Source: Paenibacillus graminis (GTDB lineage: Bacteria > Bacillota > Bacilli > Paenibacillales > Paenibacillaceae). From it: a stretch of DNA of 64,000 nt. Made by a program: the position numbers and the translations under genes. The stretch covers positions 1,178,001 through 1,242,000 of the forward strand of contig NZ_CP009287.1 of the NCBI RefSeq assembly GCF_000758705.1, written 5' to 3'. The notes under the pieces are model-generated. The model saw nothing but the letters and a program-made list of their open reading frames with translations. It was not told where the DNA came from and did no database searches. Shown one piece after another: positions 17,951-26,724 of the stretch (position 1 is its first letter; each line of letters opens with the position of its first letter).

Positions 17951-18609
17951 TTGCCCTCGGGCTGTTTGTGGCCGGCCTTGCGCTGACCTCAGCGCTGAAG
18001 GACCGCCACTATATGCTGCTCAGCCTTGTGCTGCTGGCGGTAGCCCTGCTGCCGCTGTTCATCCGTCTGGAACGGCGTCCGCTTGAATCCAGAGAGCTGG
18101 TGCTGCTGGCGGTGCTGTCCGCTGTCGCTGCGGTCAGCCGGATTCCTTTTGCCGCCTTGCCCAGTGTGAAGCCGGTATCGGCCATCGTTATTCTTTCGGC
18201 CTATGTCTTTGGGGCTGAAGCCGGATTTATCATCGGCGCGGTGGCCGCGCTCGTGTCCAATATCTACTTTGGGCAGGGACCCTGGACGCCCTGGCAAATG
18301 TTCGCCTGGGGCATGGTCGGTCTGACCGCAGGCTGGCTGCGGAATACCTGGTGGATGAATAAAAAGGGCGGAATGCTTGCATTCGGCTTTGTCTGGGGAT
18401 TTTTATTCGGCTGGATTATGAATATCTGGTATCTGATCAGTCTGCCGGATGCGTTAAGCTGGGGGCTCGTGGCTGCCGCGTATGCGTCAAGCTTTTATCT
18501 GGACCTCGCCCATGCCTTGTCTAATGTCTTTTTCCTGGCTGTTCTGGCCGGAGGCTGGACCAAAGTGCTGAAGCGGTTCCGCAAAAAATACGGCTTGCTC
18601 CAGGAGTGA
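17923..18609 (+). CDS. cbrT: ECF S component, CbrT-like (probable cobalamin-specific)
   Basis: A GTG start at 17923 lies inside the end of the ATPase gene, with AGAGGA upstream. The 228-residue protein is hydrophobic with six or more membrane segments. After an N-terminal pair, the region from residue 58 carries the hallmarks I recall for the CbrT family: RELVLLAVLSAVAAVSRIPF, KPVSAIVILSAYVFG, and the loop GQGPWTPWQMFAWG near residue 126. S components bind the vitamin and topple in the membrane to release it. Riboswitch control of the operon supports cobalamin or a related corrinoid as substrate. Confidence 0.8.
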   Translation: MVRFRFPLLIALGLFVAGLALTSALKDRHYMLLSLVLLAVALLPLFIRLERRPLESRELVLLAVLSAVAAVSRIPFAALPSVKPVSAIVILSAYVFGAEAGFIIGAVAALVSNIYFGQGPWTPWQMFAWGMVGLTAGWLRNTWWMNKKGGMLAFGFVWGFLFGWIMNIWYLISLPDALSWGLVAAAYASSFYLDLAHALSNVFFLAVLAGGWTKVLKRFRKKYGLLQE

Positions 18610-19048
18610 AGCACAGGAGAACTCTCAGGAGCATGTAGTGCCGCTCTCAGTTCCGGTTATCTGGGCACGAAATCCTGCTCTTTTTTATAGAATGGACTGG
18701 AAATCCACAGCGTTCACGTCAGATAACAATAAAGGATTTGTTATAGACAGTACTTTCTGCAATAGAATGCCCAGAGTTCTGCGATGAATCACATTCTACT
18801 GTACATAAAGCAATAGAACGGCGTTCATACCCTCACTTGAAAGAAAGGTAAATCTGGCTTCAGCTTCTGGATGGGACTGTTTGGTCTCGTTCTTCATTTT
18901 TGAAAATCAACTTATTAGTCATATAGTCACAGAAAACAATAAATTACTCTCTTTTTCGACATATTTTTCAGCAGAAACATCATACTTTCGACCTTTTTCT
19001 CCGATAAATTAGGTACAGCAGGAGATGAAGAGGGCGGGAACAGAATAG
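18610..19048. other. Intergenic region with repeat remnants and a possible sigma-D -10 element
   Basis: No gene is seen. Decayed TGCA-type repeats with AATAGAATG tails lie at about 18745-18815. TCCGATAA at 19000-19007 is close to the sigma-D -10 consensus GCCGATAA and is followed 42 bases later by the chemoreceptor start, but no good TAAA -35 box is visible at the expected distance. Confidence 0.4.
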
Positions 19049-20488
19049 ATGAGACATCTTAAGGTAAGACATAAAATGATATTGCTGGTAATTGTCTTTA
19101 TGCTTATGCTTTTTGGGATCGGGGCTGCCGGCATCATCAGCACCAAGCAAATGGCAACAGGGTCCGGTAAGACCTACAGCCAAAATTTGCAGCCGATCTA
19201 TCTGATAACAGAAATACGCGGAAACAACCGGGCGATTGAGTCTTTGCTTCTGGAAAGTCTGATTACCAAAGACGATGCCAAAAGCAAAGAGCATACGGCG
19301 GCTATCGGGGAGTATATCCACACAAACAATGAGCTGATCACTCAGCTAAAGGCTATATCCTTCAGCAACAAAGCTGTATCGGGAAAAATCAATGAGTATC
19401 TGTCCCTGCTTCCGGATTACCGGGCACAGCGTGACAGCATTGTCCAACTGGCCGGGAATAAGCTCAAAGCTGAAGGTTATCAGATCTTCTCGGGGAGTGT
19501 ATTCAGTGAATCGCGGGAGATCATGCTGAACCTGCTTCAGGATACAGCCGTGCTGCTGGTTCAAGATGCCCGTAATTATAACGAAACCAGCCAGCAGGAT
19601 GCTCAAAGCTCTGTAACCTTAATCATTTTGCTGATCATCGCTGCCTTGCTGCTCATTATGGGTATCAGCATCATTGTCTCAAGAATGATTACGAAACCGC
19701 TTAACGAGCTGCAGGTGCTGATGAAGGGGGCAGAGACAGGAGATCTCACCGTTTCGGCTTCCTATCAATCGAGGGACGAGATCGGACAGCTCCACCACTC
19801 GTTCAATACAATGCTGTGGAGCCTTAGGACCATGATGCAAAGAGTGTCGGAGAGTACCGGAATGCTGTCTTCCGCCTCGCAGGAGATGAGCGCCAGTGCG
19901 GAGCAGACCGCCCGTACTTCGCAATGCATTGCCGAATCCTCAGGTGAAATTGCCGCCGGTTTCGGGGAGCATGTGAAGACGGTTGAACGGGCTGCACATT
20001 CCGTGCAGGCGATAGCGGAGGAGATTGCTGCCGTCCAGCAGAGCAGCCATGAAATGACCGGACTGATGGCGGAGGCTGCTGCTTCGGCTGATCATGGAGC
20101 TGCTGCAGTGGAGGTTATCCTAGCACAGATGAAGGAGATAGATTCCAGTGTCTTCTCCAGCCAGGAGAGGGTCAGCCGCCTGGGCCGTCTTTCAGAGGAG
20201 ATCAATATCATTATTACGGCGATTCAGGATTCCATTCGATCCGCTGCACGGCAGTCGGAGGAGATCCGTGAGGCTGTCGGACATGTTTCAAGCGAAGCAC
20301 TTACAGTATTGCAGGCAATGGAGCAGGCAAGTGAAGGGTCCCATAAGGGTGTGGAAGAGGTGCAGAACAGCAGCACAGCGAGTGAAGAGCTATTGACCGT
20401 GATGGGCGAAATGTCGATGTCAGCCCAATACTTGACGACACTCGCCGAGAATTTGCAAGTGGATTTGGCGCGCTTCAAGTTTAATTAA
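19049..20488 (+). CDS. Methyl-accepting chemotaxis protein lacking the signalling hairpin tip
   Basis: The 479-residue protein has a membrane segment at 10-30, an extracellular helical sensor domain (about 31-190, four-helix-bundle type), a second membrane segment at 192-212, a HAMP domain (about 213-265) and a cytoplasmic coiled coil. The normal tip motif of the signalling domain (A-x-Q-T-N-L-L-A-L-N-A-A-I-E-A-A-R-A-G-E, then G-R-G-F-A-V-V-A-x-E-V-R) is absent: RVSRLGRLSEEIN runs straight into IIITAIQDSIRSA, two stretches that normally lie on opposite sides of the tip. The gap is in frame, equal to about 45-55 residues. Without the tip it should not bind CheA or CheW, so it may be inactive or act only by assembling with other receptors. 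No che genes are nearby. Confidence 0.85.
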   Translation: MRHLKVRHKMILLVIVFMLMLFGIGAAGIISTKQMATGSGKTYSQNLQPIYLITEIRGNNRAIESLLLESLITKDDAKSKEHTAAIGEYIHTNNELITQLKAISFSNKAVSGKINEYLSLLPDYRAQRDSIVQLAGNKLKAEGYQIFSGSVFSESREIMLNLLQDTAVLLVQDARNYNETSQQDAQSSVTLIILLIIAALLLIMGISIIVSRMITKPLNELQVLMKGAETGDLTVSASYQSRDEIGQLHHSFNTMLWSLRTMMQRVSESTGMLSSASQEMSASAEQTARTSQCIAESSGEIAAGFGEHVKTVERAAHSVQAIAEEIAAVQQSSHEMTGLMAEAAASADHGAAAVEVILAQMKEIDSSVFSSQERVSRLGRLSEEINIIITAIQDSIRSAARQSEEIREAVGHVSSEALTVLQAMEQASEGSHKGVEEVQNSSTASEELLTVMGEMSMSAQYLTTLAENLQVDLARFKFN

Positions 20489-20493
20489 TCAAC

Positions 20494-20535
20494 AAACAGG
20501 CCTCTGGATGTTATGCTCGGGAGGCCTGTTTGATT
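20494..20535 (+). terminator. Intrinsic terminator of the chemoreceptor gene
   Basis: AAACAGGCCTC pairs with GAGGCCTGTTT across a 16-base loop, five bases after the stop codon. The T-run is short (TTTGATT). Confidence 0.75.
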
Positions 20536-20592
20536 GTGCAGTCACCTGGTCGGTGCAAGTAGGCCGGTTGCGGAGTGCAGCTGCGGAGTGAA

Positions 20593-20790
20593 GTGGAATT
20601 AGTAAACTTAAATCGGCTCAAAAGAGCCTGGCAGAGACTTGTAGTGGGAATAAGTATACTTAATTTCAGCGAATTCATCATCAAAGGTGCAAATGGGCCG
20701 AATTAGATTTACTTTTTCCAACTAACTCTTATGAAGGGGCTGCAAGGGGAGGAATTAAGTTCACTTTTTTCACTTCTTTAAAGCGAAATT
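20593..20790. repeat. GTGGAAAAAG-ACTTAAT type intergenic repeats, 51 bp apart
   Basis: Direct copies begin GTGGAATTAGTAAACTTAA (20593) and GTGGGAATAAGTATACTTAA (20644), exactly 51 bp apart. Inverted copies (GAATTAGATTTACTTTTTCCA) follow near 20700-20725, and a weaker one near 20752-20775. The same family is at 38207-38400 and around the IS element. The gap 20536-21029 holds no gene. Confidence 0.65.
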
Positions 20791-21029
20791 GAGAAACGGA
20801 CCTAGGGAAAAGGGATGGAGAGGAAGTTTGGAACTGTAGGAGCGAATGCGTCCGCCTGAAGGCTTTCTGCAGAAAGGCCCGCTATCTTCAGCCTAGACAG
20901 TTTGCGGACTTCCACTGCGAAGAGCGGTAATAATCAAGAAATCTGCAAATGGGCCGGGGCCGGAAGTCCAGACATTTTCCGTAGTCAAGTCTAAGTCCCG
21001 AATGTTATCCGAAAATATAGCTGAACACG

Positions 21030-21075
21030 AAAAAATGGTCCGTCCGGCTGCATATACCGGGCGGACCATTTTTTA
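21030..21075 (-). terminator. Terminator of the qox operon (bidirectional hairpin)
   Basis: AAAAATGGTCCG-T-CCGG pairs with CCGG-G-CGGACCATTTTT, with A- and T-runs on both sides. It lies 30 bases beyond the stop codon of qoxD. Confidence 0.88.
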
Positions 21076-21104
21076 TAATCTGAAGAATTCAATTGATTCT
21101 GGCC

Positions 21105-21398
21105 TTAAGCGTACCAGCCCCATACGAAGATGTACAAGGTACCGTAAATTGTGACCAGACCCACAAACAGCGCATATGCGATATTGATGTACAGCTCTTT
21201 CTTGGTATCTGCCGATTCCCCGATGTGCATGAACACGAACAGCTGCAGGGAAGCTTGAATAATGGCTGTGACCAGCAGTACGGCCATATTGGCGCCCTTG
21301 GACAGATCACCATAGATAACGATCAACGCTGCGGCGGAAAGGACCAGAGAGGCCAGATAACCCATCACATGGCGAATTGGAAACAGTTGCTTCATCAT
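21105..21398 (-). CDS. qoxD: Quinol oxidase aa3 subunit IV (QoxD)
   Basis: The 97-residue protein has three membrane segments (about 11-31, 38-58, 70-94) and the family feature VFMHIGE after the second segment. It is the last gene of qoxABCD and lies one base after qoxC. Subunit IV stabilises the aa3-type menaquinol oxidase, which reduces oxygen to water at the cytoplasmic membrane. Confidence 0.93.
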   Translation of the reverse strand: MMKQLFPIRHVMGYLASLVLSAAALIVIYGDLSKGANMAVLLVTAIIQASLQLFVFMHIGESADTKKELYINIAYALFVGLVTIYGTLYIFVWGWYA

Positions 21399-21399
21399 G

Positions 21400-21996
21400 T
21401 CACATCAGTCCTTTCAGGTAGACGAAGCTGAAGATAAAGATCCAGACCACGTCCAGGAAGTGCCAGAACAGTGAGAAGATAAATGCTTTGTTGGCTGTAG
21501 CCGGGTTGATGCCCTGGCGCCACAGCTGAATCATAATTGCTGTTCCCCACAGGAAGCCGAAGCTGACGTGCGCCCCGTGTGTTCCCAGCAGGACGAACAG
21601 GCTGGATAGGAAGCCGCTGGTCTGCAGCGTGGCTCCTTCATGCACATAAGTGACGAACTCGGTGATTTCAATGCCGATAAAGCCCAGACCCATCAGCAGC
21701 GTGAGGGCCATGAAGACCATCATCGCTTTTTTGTAGCCGAGACGCATGGCGTGAACCGCAAGACCGATCGTGAACGAGCTGGTCAGGAGCAGGAAGGTTT
21801 CAATCAGCACCGGGCCGATTTCGAACAGTTCACTTCCGCTCGGTCCACTGGCAAAGCGGTCCACCATGACAAAGAATACCGTGAACAAGGTGGCAAACAA
21901 AGGGATTTCAGCTCCGAGAAAAACCCAAAAGCCGAAGATTTTATTGCTGTTCTCTTCTGTAGAGTATTCCAGCGGCTTGGACGCATCTATTTTCAT
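21400..21996 (-). CDS. qoxC: Quinol oxidase aa3 subunit III (QoxC)
   Basis: The 198-residue protein has five membrane segments and the subunit III signatures KIFGFWVFLGAE (from residue 19) and GTHGAHVSFGFLWG (about residue 138). Its start overlaps the end of qoxB by four bases (ATGA type coupling). It supports the catalytic core of the menaquinol oxidase and may guide oxygen entry. Length is normal for the family. Confidence 0.95.
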   Translation of the reverse strand: MKIDASKPLEYSTEENSNKIFGFWVFLGAEIPLFATLFTVFFVMVDRFASGPSGSELFEIGPVLIETFLLLTSSFTIGLAVHAMRLGYKKAMMVFMALTLLMGLGFIGIEITEFVTYVHEGATLQTSGFLSSLFVLLGTHGAHVSFGFLWGTAIMIQLWRQGINPATANKAFIFSLFWHFLDVVWIFIFSFVYLKGLM

Positions 21997-23939
21997 ACAG
22001 TCTCACCCCGCATCAATTTCTTTTCTGTAGCCATAACTTCATCCACTGAGATGTAGTAGCCGTGATCCCGGTCAAAGGACATGGCTGCCAGCATAATCAG
22101 CACACCCACTCCGGCAACAATCGCAGGAATCCACATGCTGAAGACCAGGAAGAATCCGAGGAAGAAGAAGATCACACCCAGGATAAACGGCTTGCCGGTA
22201 TTGCTCGGCATGTGAATCTTGGTGATTTTGTCCTCGAACAGCGGCATATTCTCCTGTTTGGCGGACCAGAAGGCGTCACGGGTCCGAACCTTCGGTACAA
22301 CCGCGAAGTTGTAGACCGGCATTGGACTATGTGTAGCCCATTCCAGGGTGCGTCCATCCCAAGGATCGCTTGTGGTATCTCTCGGCATATAGCGTGTACT
22401 CCAGTAGATATTGTATACCAGAAGCACGAAGCCGATCGCCAGACCTACCGCGCCCACGAAGGACAGCATATTGAGCGGACCAAAGCCCGATTCCTCGGAA
22501 TAGGTGTACATGCGCCGCGTCATGCCCATCAGTCCCAGGAAGAACAGCGGGAAGAAGGTGACGTTGAAGGAAATCACGATCCACCAGAAGGAATGCTTGC
22601 CCAGCCGTTCGTTCAGGCGGAAGCCGAACACTTTCGGGAACCAGTAGTGGAATCCGGCAATAACGGCGAACACGGCGCCCGGAATCAGCACGTAGTGGAA
22701 ATGCGCAACCAGGAACATGGTGTTGTGGTACTGGTAGTCGGCACTGGCCATTGCCAGCATGACACCGGTCACCCCGCCGATGGTAAAGATCGGAATAAAT
22801 GCCAGGGTGTACAGCATCGGTGTAGTGAAGGTGATCCGCCCTTTTCGGAGCGTAAACAGCCAGTTGAATATTTTTACCCCTGTCGGCACAGCGATCGCCA
22901 TGGTCGTGATGGAGAAAAAGCTGTTGACCATTGCGCCTTGCCCCATGGTGTAGAAATGGTGAGCCCAGACCAGGAAGGACAGGAGCGAGATAATCAGCAT
23001 ACTGAACACCATGGAGGTGTATCCGTACAGGTTCTTTTTGGAGAAGGTGGCAATAATTTCGCTATAAATACCGAATGCCGGAAGAATAACGATATATACC
23101 TCCGGATGGCCCCAAACCCAGAACAGGTTGGCCCAGAGCATATCCATCCCGCCGTTGGCCATCGTGAAGAACTGGGAGCCGAAGAGGCGGTCGAACATCA
23201 TTAGCGCAAGCGCCACGGTCAGTACCGGGAAGGCGAAGACGATAATTACGTTCGTAATGAGCACGGACCAGGTGAACATCGGCATTTTCATCAGCTTCAT
23301 GCCTGGAGCGCGCATTTTGAGAATGGTGACGATAAAGTTGACGCCTGTGATCAGAGTTCCGATACCGGAAATCTGCAGCGCCAGGGAGTAATAGTTGTTC
23401 CCGACCGTCGGACTGAACTCCAGACTCGCCAGCGGGAAGTAGGCTGACCATCCGGCATCCGGCGATCCGCCGATGACGAAGGAAATGTTAAGCAGCATGG
23501 CCCCGAAGAAGAAGAGCCAGAAGCTGACGGCGTTGAGGCGCGGAAAAGCCACGTCTCGGGCACCGATTTGCAGCGGTACAATCACATTCATCAGACCGAT
23601 GATAAACGGCATGGCCATGAAGAGGATCATGATCAGACCGTGGGTGGTAAAGACCTCATTATAATGCTGCGCATCGAGGAATTTCATTTCAGGCGCTGCC
23701 GTCTGCAGACGCATCATCATGGCGTCCACGCCGCCGCGGAACAGCATGAGCAGGGCGGCCAGGATATACATGACGCCGATTTTCTTATGGTCGACCGTAG
23801 TCAGCCATTCGCGCCACAGGTAGCCCCATTTTTTGAAATAGGTAAGCCCGACGAGAATCCCGATGGTAGCGAGTGCGATACTGATCATGGCTCCATATAT
23901 TAAGGGTTCGCCGTGAACCTTAAATTTGTCTAAATCCAT
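21993..23939 (-). CDS. qoxB: Quinol oxidase aa3 subunit I (QoxB), catalytic
   Basis: The 648-residue protein has the 12 core membrane segments plus extra ones of the QoxB type. The haem and copper ligands are visible: FTTHGLIM (low-spin haem His), WGHPEVY (CuB His with the cross-linked Tyr), WAHHFYTMG (two CuB His) and VAHFHYVLI (haem a3 and low-spin haem His). It is the proton-pumping oxygen-reducing subunit of a haem-copper menaquinol oxidase. The gene is 39 bases after qoxA with an AAAGGAGC ribosome binding site. Confidence 0.97.
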   Translation of the reverse strand: MDLDKFKVHGEPLIYGAMISIALATIGILVGLTYFKKWGYLWREWLTTVDHKKIGVMYILAALLMLFRGGVDAMMMRLQTAAPEMKFLDAQHYNEVFTTHGLIMILFMAMPFIIGLMNVIVPLQIGARDVAFPRLNAVSFWLFFFGAMLLNISFVIGGSPDAGWSAYFPLASLEFSPTVGNNYYSLALQISGIGTLITGVNFIVTILKMRAPGMKLMKMPMFTWSVLITNVIIVFAFPVLTVALALMMFDRLFGSQFFTMANGGMDMLWANLFWVWGHPEVYIVILPAFGIYSEIIATFSKKNLYGYTSMVFSMLIISLLSFLVWAHHFYTMGQGAMVNSFFSITTMAIAVPTGVKIFNWLFTLRKGRITFTTPMLYTLAFIPIFTIGGVTGVMLAMASADYQYHNTMFLVAHFHYVLIPGAVFAVIAGFHYWFPKVFGFRLNERLGKHSFWWIVISFNVTFFPLFFLGLMGMTRRMYTYSEESGFGPLNMLSFVGAVGLAIGFVLLVYNIYWSTRYMPRDTTSDPWDGRTLEWATHSPMPVYNFAVVPKVRTRDAFWSAKQENMPLFEDKITKIHMPSNTGKPFILGVIFFFLGFFLVFSMWIPAIVAGVGVLIMLAAMSFDRDHGYYISVDEVMATEKKLMRGETV

Positions 23940-23978
23940 TAGGGTGGCTCCTTTCAGGTTGTTTCTTCAAGCCTGTCA

Positions 23979-24998
23979 TTAAGAATTGCTGTCGTGTGTA
24001 TGTTCATCCACCGGTGAGCTTGGCAGCGGCTGTTCGACTTCCGGATTCGGTTTACTGTCGAACTCCGTCTCGCTGGAAGGCTCAGGTGAAGGATGGATTT
24101 CTTTATTGTCCTGATGATCCATATTTCCGTTGTCCATATCCATCTCTTTACCGCCGCCGCTCATATGCTCGCTGTGTTCTCCCGGAGGAGGGCTGAATTC
24201 AAGATGGGTGGATGAATAGGTTTTGCGTCCAAGATAATCGGTGGCGAGCAGGCCTTTGAATTCCTTTTCCGTAAGCTTCGGAGCGGTTTCCTTGACCTCT
24301 TTTACCCAGTCCTCATAATCTTTGCTGCTCATGACCAGCGCTTCAAACTCCATGTGGGCGAAGCCTTTACCGCTAAAGTTGGCATTTCTGCCCATATAAG
24401 AGCCTTCGGTATCTGCGGAAAGGTGAAGCGTTGTGAGCATGTCGCTCATGGCGTACTTTTGTCCGGCAAGCTGCGGAATCCACAGACTGGTAATGGAACC
24501 AAAAGAGTACATTCTGAACTCTACCGCCCGGTGAACCGGCATATTCACATAGTTTACAGTTTCAATGCCTTCTTCCGGATAGCTGAAATGCCATTTCCAG
24601 TTGGAGGAAGAGGCATAGATAACCAGCGGAGTCTGGTCTTTATACTCTTTGGCCTGATTCTCGACGGCGTTGGTCGTTTTGACCGTCACGACGGACAGGA
24701 AGGCCACGATAATGATCGGGATGACGATCCAGATCGTCTCGAGGACCTTATTGCCCTCCTCATGCTCCGGAATGTATCCTTCATTGCTTTTCTTGGCCCG
24801 GTATTTCACCAGCACAAAGATATATAAGATGTAGACAACCGCCAGAACACCAAGCATAACCAGAATGGAAAGGATAATGGTGTCAGATAAAGTTCGGGCA
24901 GACGGCCCCTTCGGGTTCAGAACGGTGAGTGAACTGCATCCCGGCAGGAGGAGGATGAGGCTGAGAAACAAAGCGTATAACGGTCCCTTTTTTTTCAT
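23979..24998 (-). CDS. qoxA: Quinol oxidase aa3 subunit II (QoxA), lipoprotein with His/Met-rich tail
   Basis: The 339-residue protein has a lipoprotein signal (LLLPGCSS), two membrane segments and a cupredoxin domain. The CuA ligands of cytochrome c oxidases are missing: where C-x-x-x-C-x-x-x-H-x-x-M is expected, the sequence has NANFSGKGFAHM. This marks it as a quinol oxidase subunit. The last 75 residues are a disordered tail rich in His, Met, Asp, Glu, Ser and Pro (for example EHSEHMSGGGKEMDMDNG), longer than in Bacillus QoxA, and could bind copper. It is the first gene of the operon with GAAGGAGTT upstream. Confidence 0.94.
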   Translation of the reverse strand: MKKKGPLYALFLSLILLLPGCSSLTVLNPKGPSARTLSDTIILSILVMLGVLAVVYILYIFVLVKYRAKKSNEGYIPEHEEGNKVLETIWIVIPIIIVAFLSVVTVKTTNAVENQAKEYKDQTPLVIYASSSNWKWHFSYPEEGIETVNYVNMPVHRAVEFRMYSFGSITSLWIPQLAGQKYAMSDMLTTLHLSADTEGSYMGRNANFSGKGFAHMEFEALVMSSKDYEDWVKEVKETAPKLTEKEFKGLLATDYLGRKTYSSTHLEFSPPPGEHSEHMSGGGKEMDMDNGNMDHQDNKEIHPSPEPSSETEFDSKPNPEVEQPLPSSPVDEHTHDSNS

Positions 24999-25497
24999 AT
25001 AGAACTCCTTCCTTCAATAGTTCTTTTCATTCGCCGATCGTTGCGGGCAAACATTAACCTGTATCTATAGTAAGAACTACTTACCCATAATGCAAAATAC
25101 ATATTTTGTAAAAAAATACACAATAGACCTTAAAAATGTACATTCGGTTAAATATATGTGATCAAATTGTTACAAGAGTCTTAACGTATGATAAAGATCA
25201 CAGTAACGGTGCGCCTTAAGGTTATTTTAAGAAAGTTCAAATTTTGTTCATGATTTCACAAATGTTACTATTTTCGTCACAATTATTTAAACTGAAAACA
25301 CCCTGATTTCGCGGTTTTGCTTGCTCTGACAGCACTCGACAGAATATGGTTATTTTCTGAAAAAAATGACGATATGTCATTTCTCACAGCCAAACAGTTA
25401 CAATTTTTTGTGCTCATGGTTACAATCTCTCAAATTACGTTATATCTATTTATGCTAAAGTAGTAGGTAAATATACATAGATTGGAGATTGTTTCAC
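24999..25497. promoter_or_regulatory. AT-rich divergent regulatory region between qoxA and the deacetylase gene
   Basis: This 499-bp gap is much more AT-rich than the genes around it and lies between divergent transcription units, so it should hold the promoters of both. A sequence TGTGATCAAATTGTTACA (about 25157-25174) resembles a Crp/FNR-type half-site pair only on one side. TATGCT at 25452 could be a -10 box for the deacetylase gene. I could not find a convincing full promoter or terminator. Confidence 0.4.
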
Positions 25498-26634
25498 GTG
25501 CCTATCAAAAAAGTAGTGCTCTTATTCATGTCTTTTATTCTTTGCTTCGGCATCCTGCAAATTACAGCAGATGCAGCGGGAGCAAACAAATCTTTGAAGC
25601 TTGGAGTGAACGACTCATTAACCGGAATCACAGCTGTTTCGGAAAAAAGCACCTATTATGTCCCACTCCGCGCTTTGGCAACAGAGCTGAAGTGGACCCT
25701 CACCGGTCTTCCGGATGGCATTCAGGTGGAAGGCGGGGGGCGCATCCTCCGTCTGCTGGAGAATAATGGGGGAGCCCGGCTTCAGGATGGAACGGTTGCA
25801 AAGGCAGACACGTTTCTCCGGGATGGAGCACTGATGGTTCCGCTGAAGATCAGCGCTTACCTAGGATATAGAATATCCTTTGAACCGGATAAATATTTAC
25901 TGCGGGTCCAGGATGGTTCGGCGGCACTTGATGACACTGCGTTCGTAACCAAGTACAAAAACGAACTGGCACCGCCTGCGCCTGCGGAACCTGCGCAGAA
26001 TCAGCCGGCGGCCAAACCGGGAAAAACGCTGTATCTGACTTTTGATGACGGCCCGTCTGCTACAACGTCTGAGTTGCTGGACATTCTGAACAAGTATGGG
26101 GTCAAGGCTACATTCTTCATGCTTGGACCGAACATGAACCGCTATCCATCCCAGGTTAAGCGGATTGTGGAAGAGGGGAACGGGCTGGGACTGCACGGCA
26201 TGACCCACCGCAAAGAGAAATTCTATGCTTCTGCCTCTGCTGCGCTGGCTGAAATGAACAGGGACAACGATGTACTGCGGAAGATCACCGGCACCGGCAC
26301 AACCCTGATCCGTCCCCCATATGGCAGCAAGCCATATTTCACTAAGACCTTCAGGGATAAAGTGCTGGGTCAAGGCTACCACCTGTGGGACTGGAACGTG
26401 GATTCCGATGACTGGAAATATAAAGAGGACAGTGTTACCATCTACAACACCGTAATGGGCCAGGTTCATAAGCTGCAGAAGTCCAAAACCAATCCCGTTA
26501 TTCTGATGCATGACCAGAAAGCAACACTTAAGGTGCTGCCGCGCCTGCTGGAAACATTGAAGAAAGAAGGCTACACCTTCGAGATTGTCACGAAGGACAT
26601 CGAGCCGGTAAATTTCTGGAAGGACAAACGTTAA
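25498..26634 (+). CDS. Secreted polysaccharide deacetylase with stalk (copper amine oxidase N-like) domain
   Basis: The GTG at 25498 follows TTGGAGA; the 378-residue product starts MPIKKVVLLF and has a signal peptide ending near ADAAGA. Residues about 30-135 form a stalk/copper amine oxidase N-terminal-like domain (YYVPLRALATEL). Residues about 175-370 form a NodB homology domain with TFDDGPS, LHGMTH (metal His pair), RPPYGS, WDWNVDSDDW and LMHDQ. NodB enzymes remove acetyl groups from peptidoglycan, chitin or similar polymers; the exact substrate is not clear. It is a single-gene unit with its own terminator. Confidence 0.93.
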   Translation: MPIKKVVLLFMSFILCFGILQITADAAGANKSLKLGVNDSLTGITAVSEKSTYYVPLRALATELKWTLTGLPDGIQVEGGGRILRLLENNGGARLQDGTVAKADTFLRDGALMVPLKISAYLGYRISFEPDKYLLRVQDGSAALDDTAFVTKYKNELAPPAPAEPAQNQPAAKPGKTLYLTFDDGPSATTSELLDILNKYGVKATFFMLGPNMNRYPSQVKRIVEEGNGLGLHGMTHRKEKFYASASAALAEMNRDNDVLRKITGTGTTLIRPPYGSKPYFTKTFRDKVLGQGYHLWDWNVDSDDWKYKEDSVTIYNTVMGQVHKLQKSKTNPVILMHDQKATLKVLPRLLETLKKEGYTFEIVTKDIEPVNFWKDKR

Positions 26635-26653
26635 CGATTGTCAGGATATCAAA

Positions 26654-26697
26654 AGAGCAAGCTGCGAGGTGAGACCCTCGCTGCTTGCTCTTTTTGC
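26654..26697 (+). terminator. Intrinsic terminator of the deacetylase gene
   Basis: AGAGCAAGC-T-GCGAGG pairs with CCTCGC-T-GCTTGCTCT around a 6-base loop, followed by TTTT. Confidence 0.92.
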
Positions 26698-26724
26698 GGT
26701 TTAAAATTAGTTGATTTATGAGGT

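Noticed and set aside
20150..20240. Frameshift or pseudogene explanation for the chemoreceptor
   Set aside because: No other frame encodes the missing tip; the sequence is simply absent, and the reading frame stays open to the normal C-terminus.
22062..23204. 380-codon plus-strand frame opposite qoxB
   Set aside because: Composition (His, Gln, Glu, Arg runs) is what the reverse strand of a membrane protein gene gives; qoxB is certain.
25157..25174. Possible Crp/FNR site upstream of qoxA
   Set aside because: Only one half (TGTGA) matches well; the other half is poor, so I do not call an operator.
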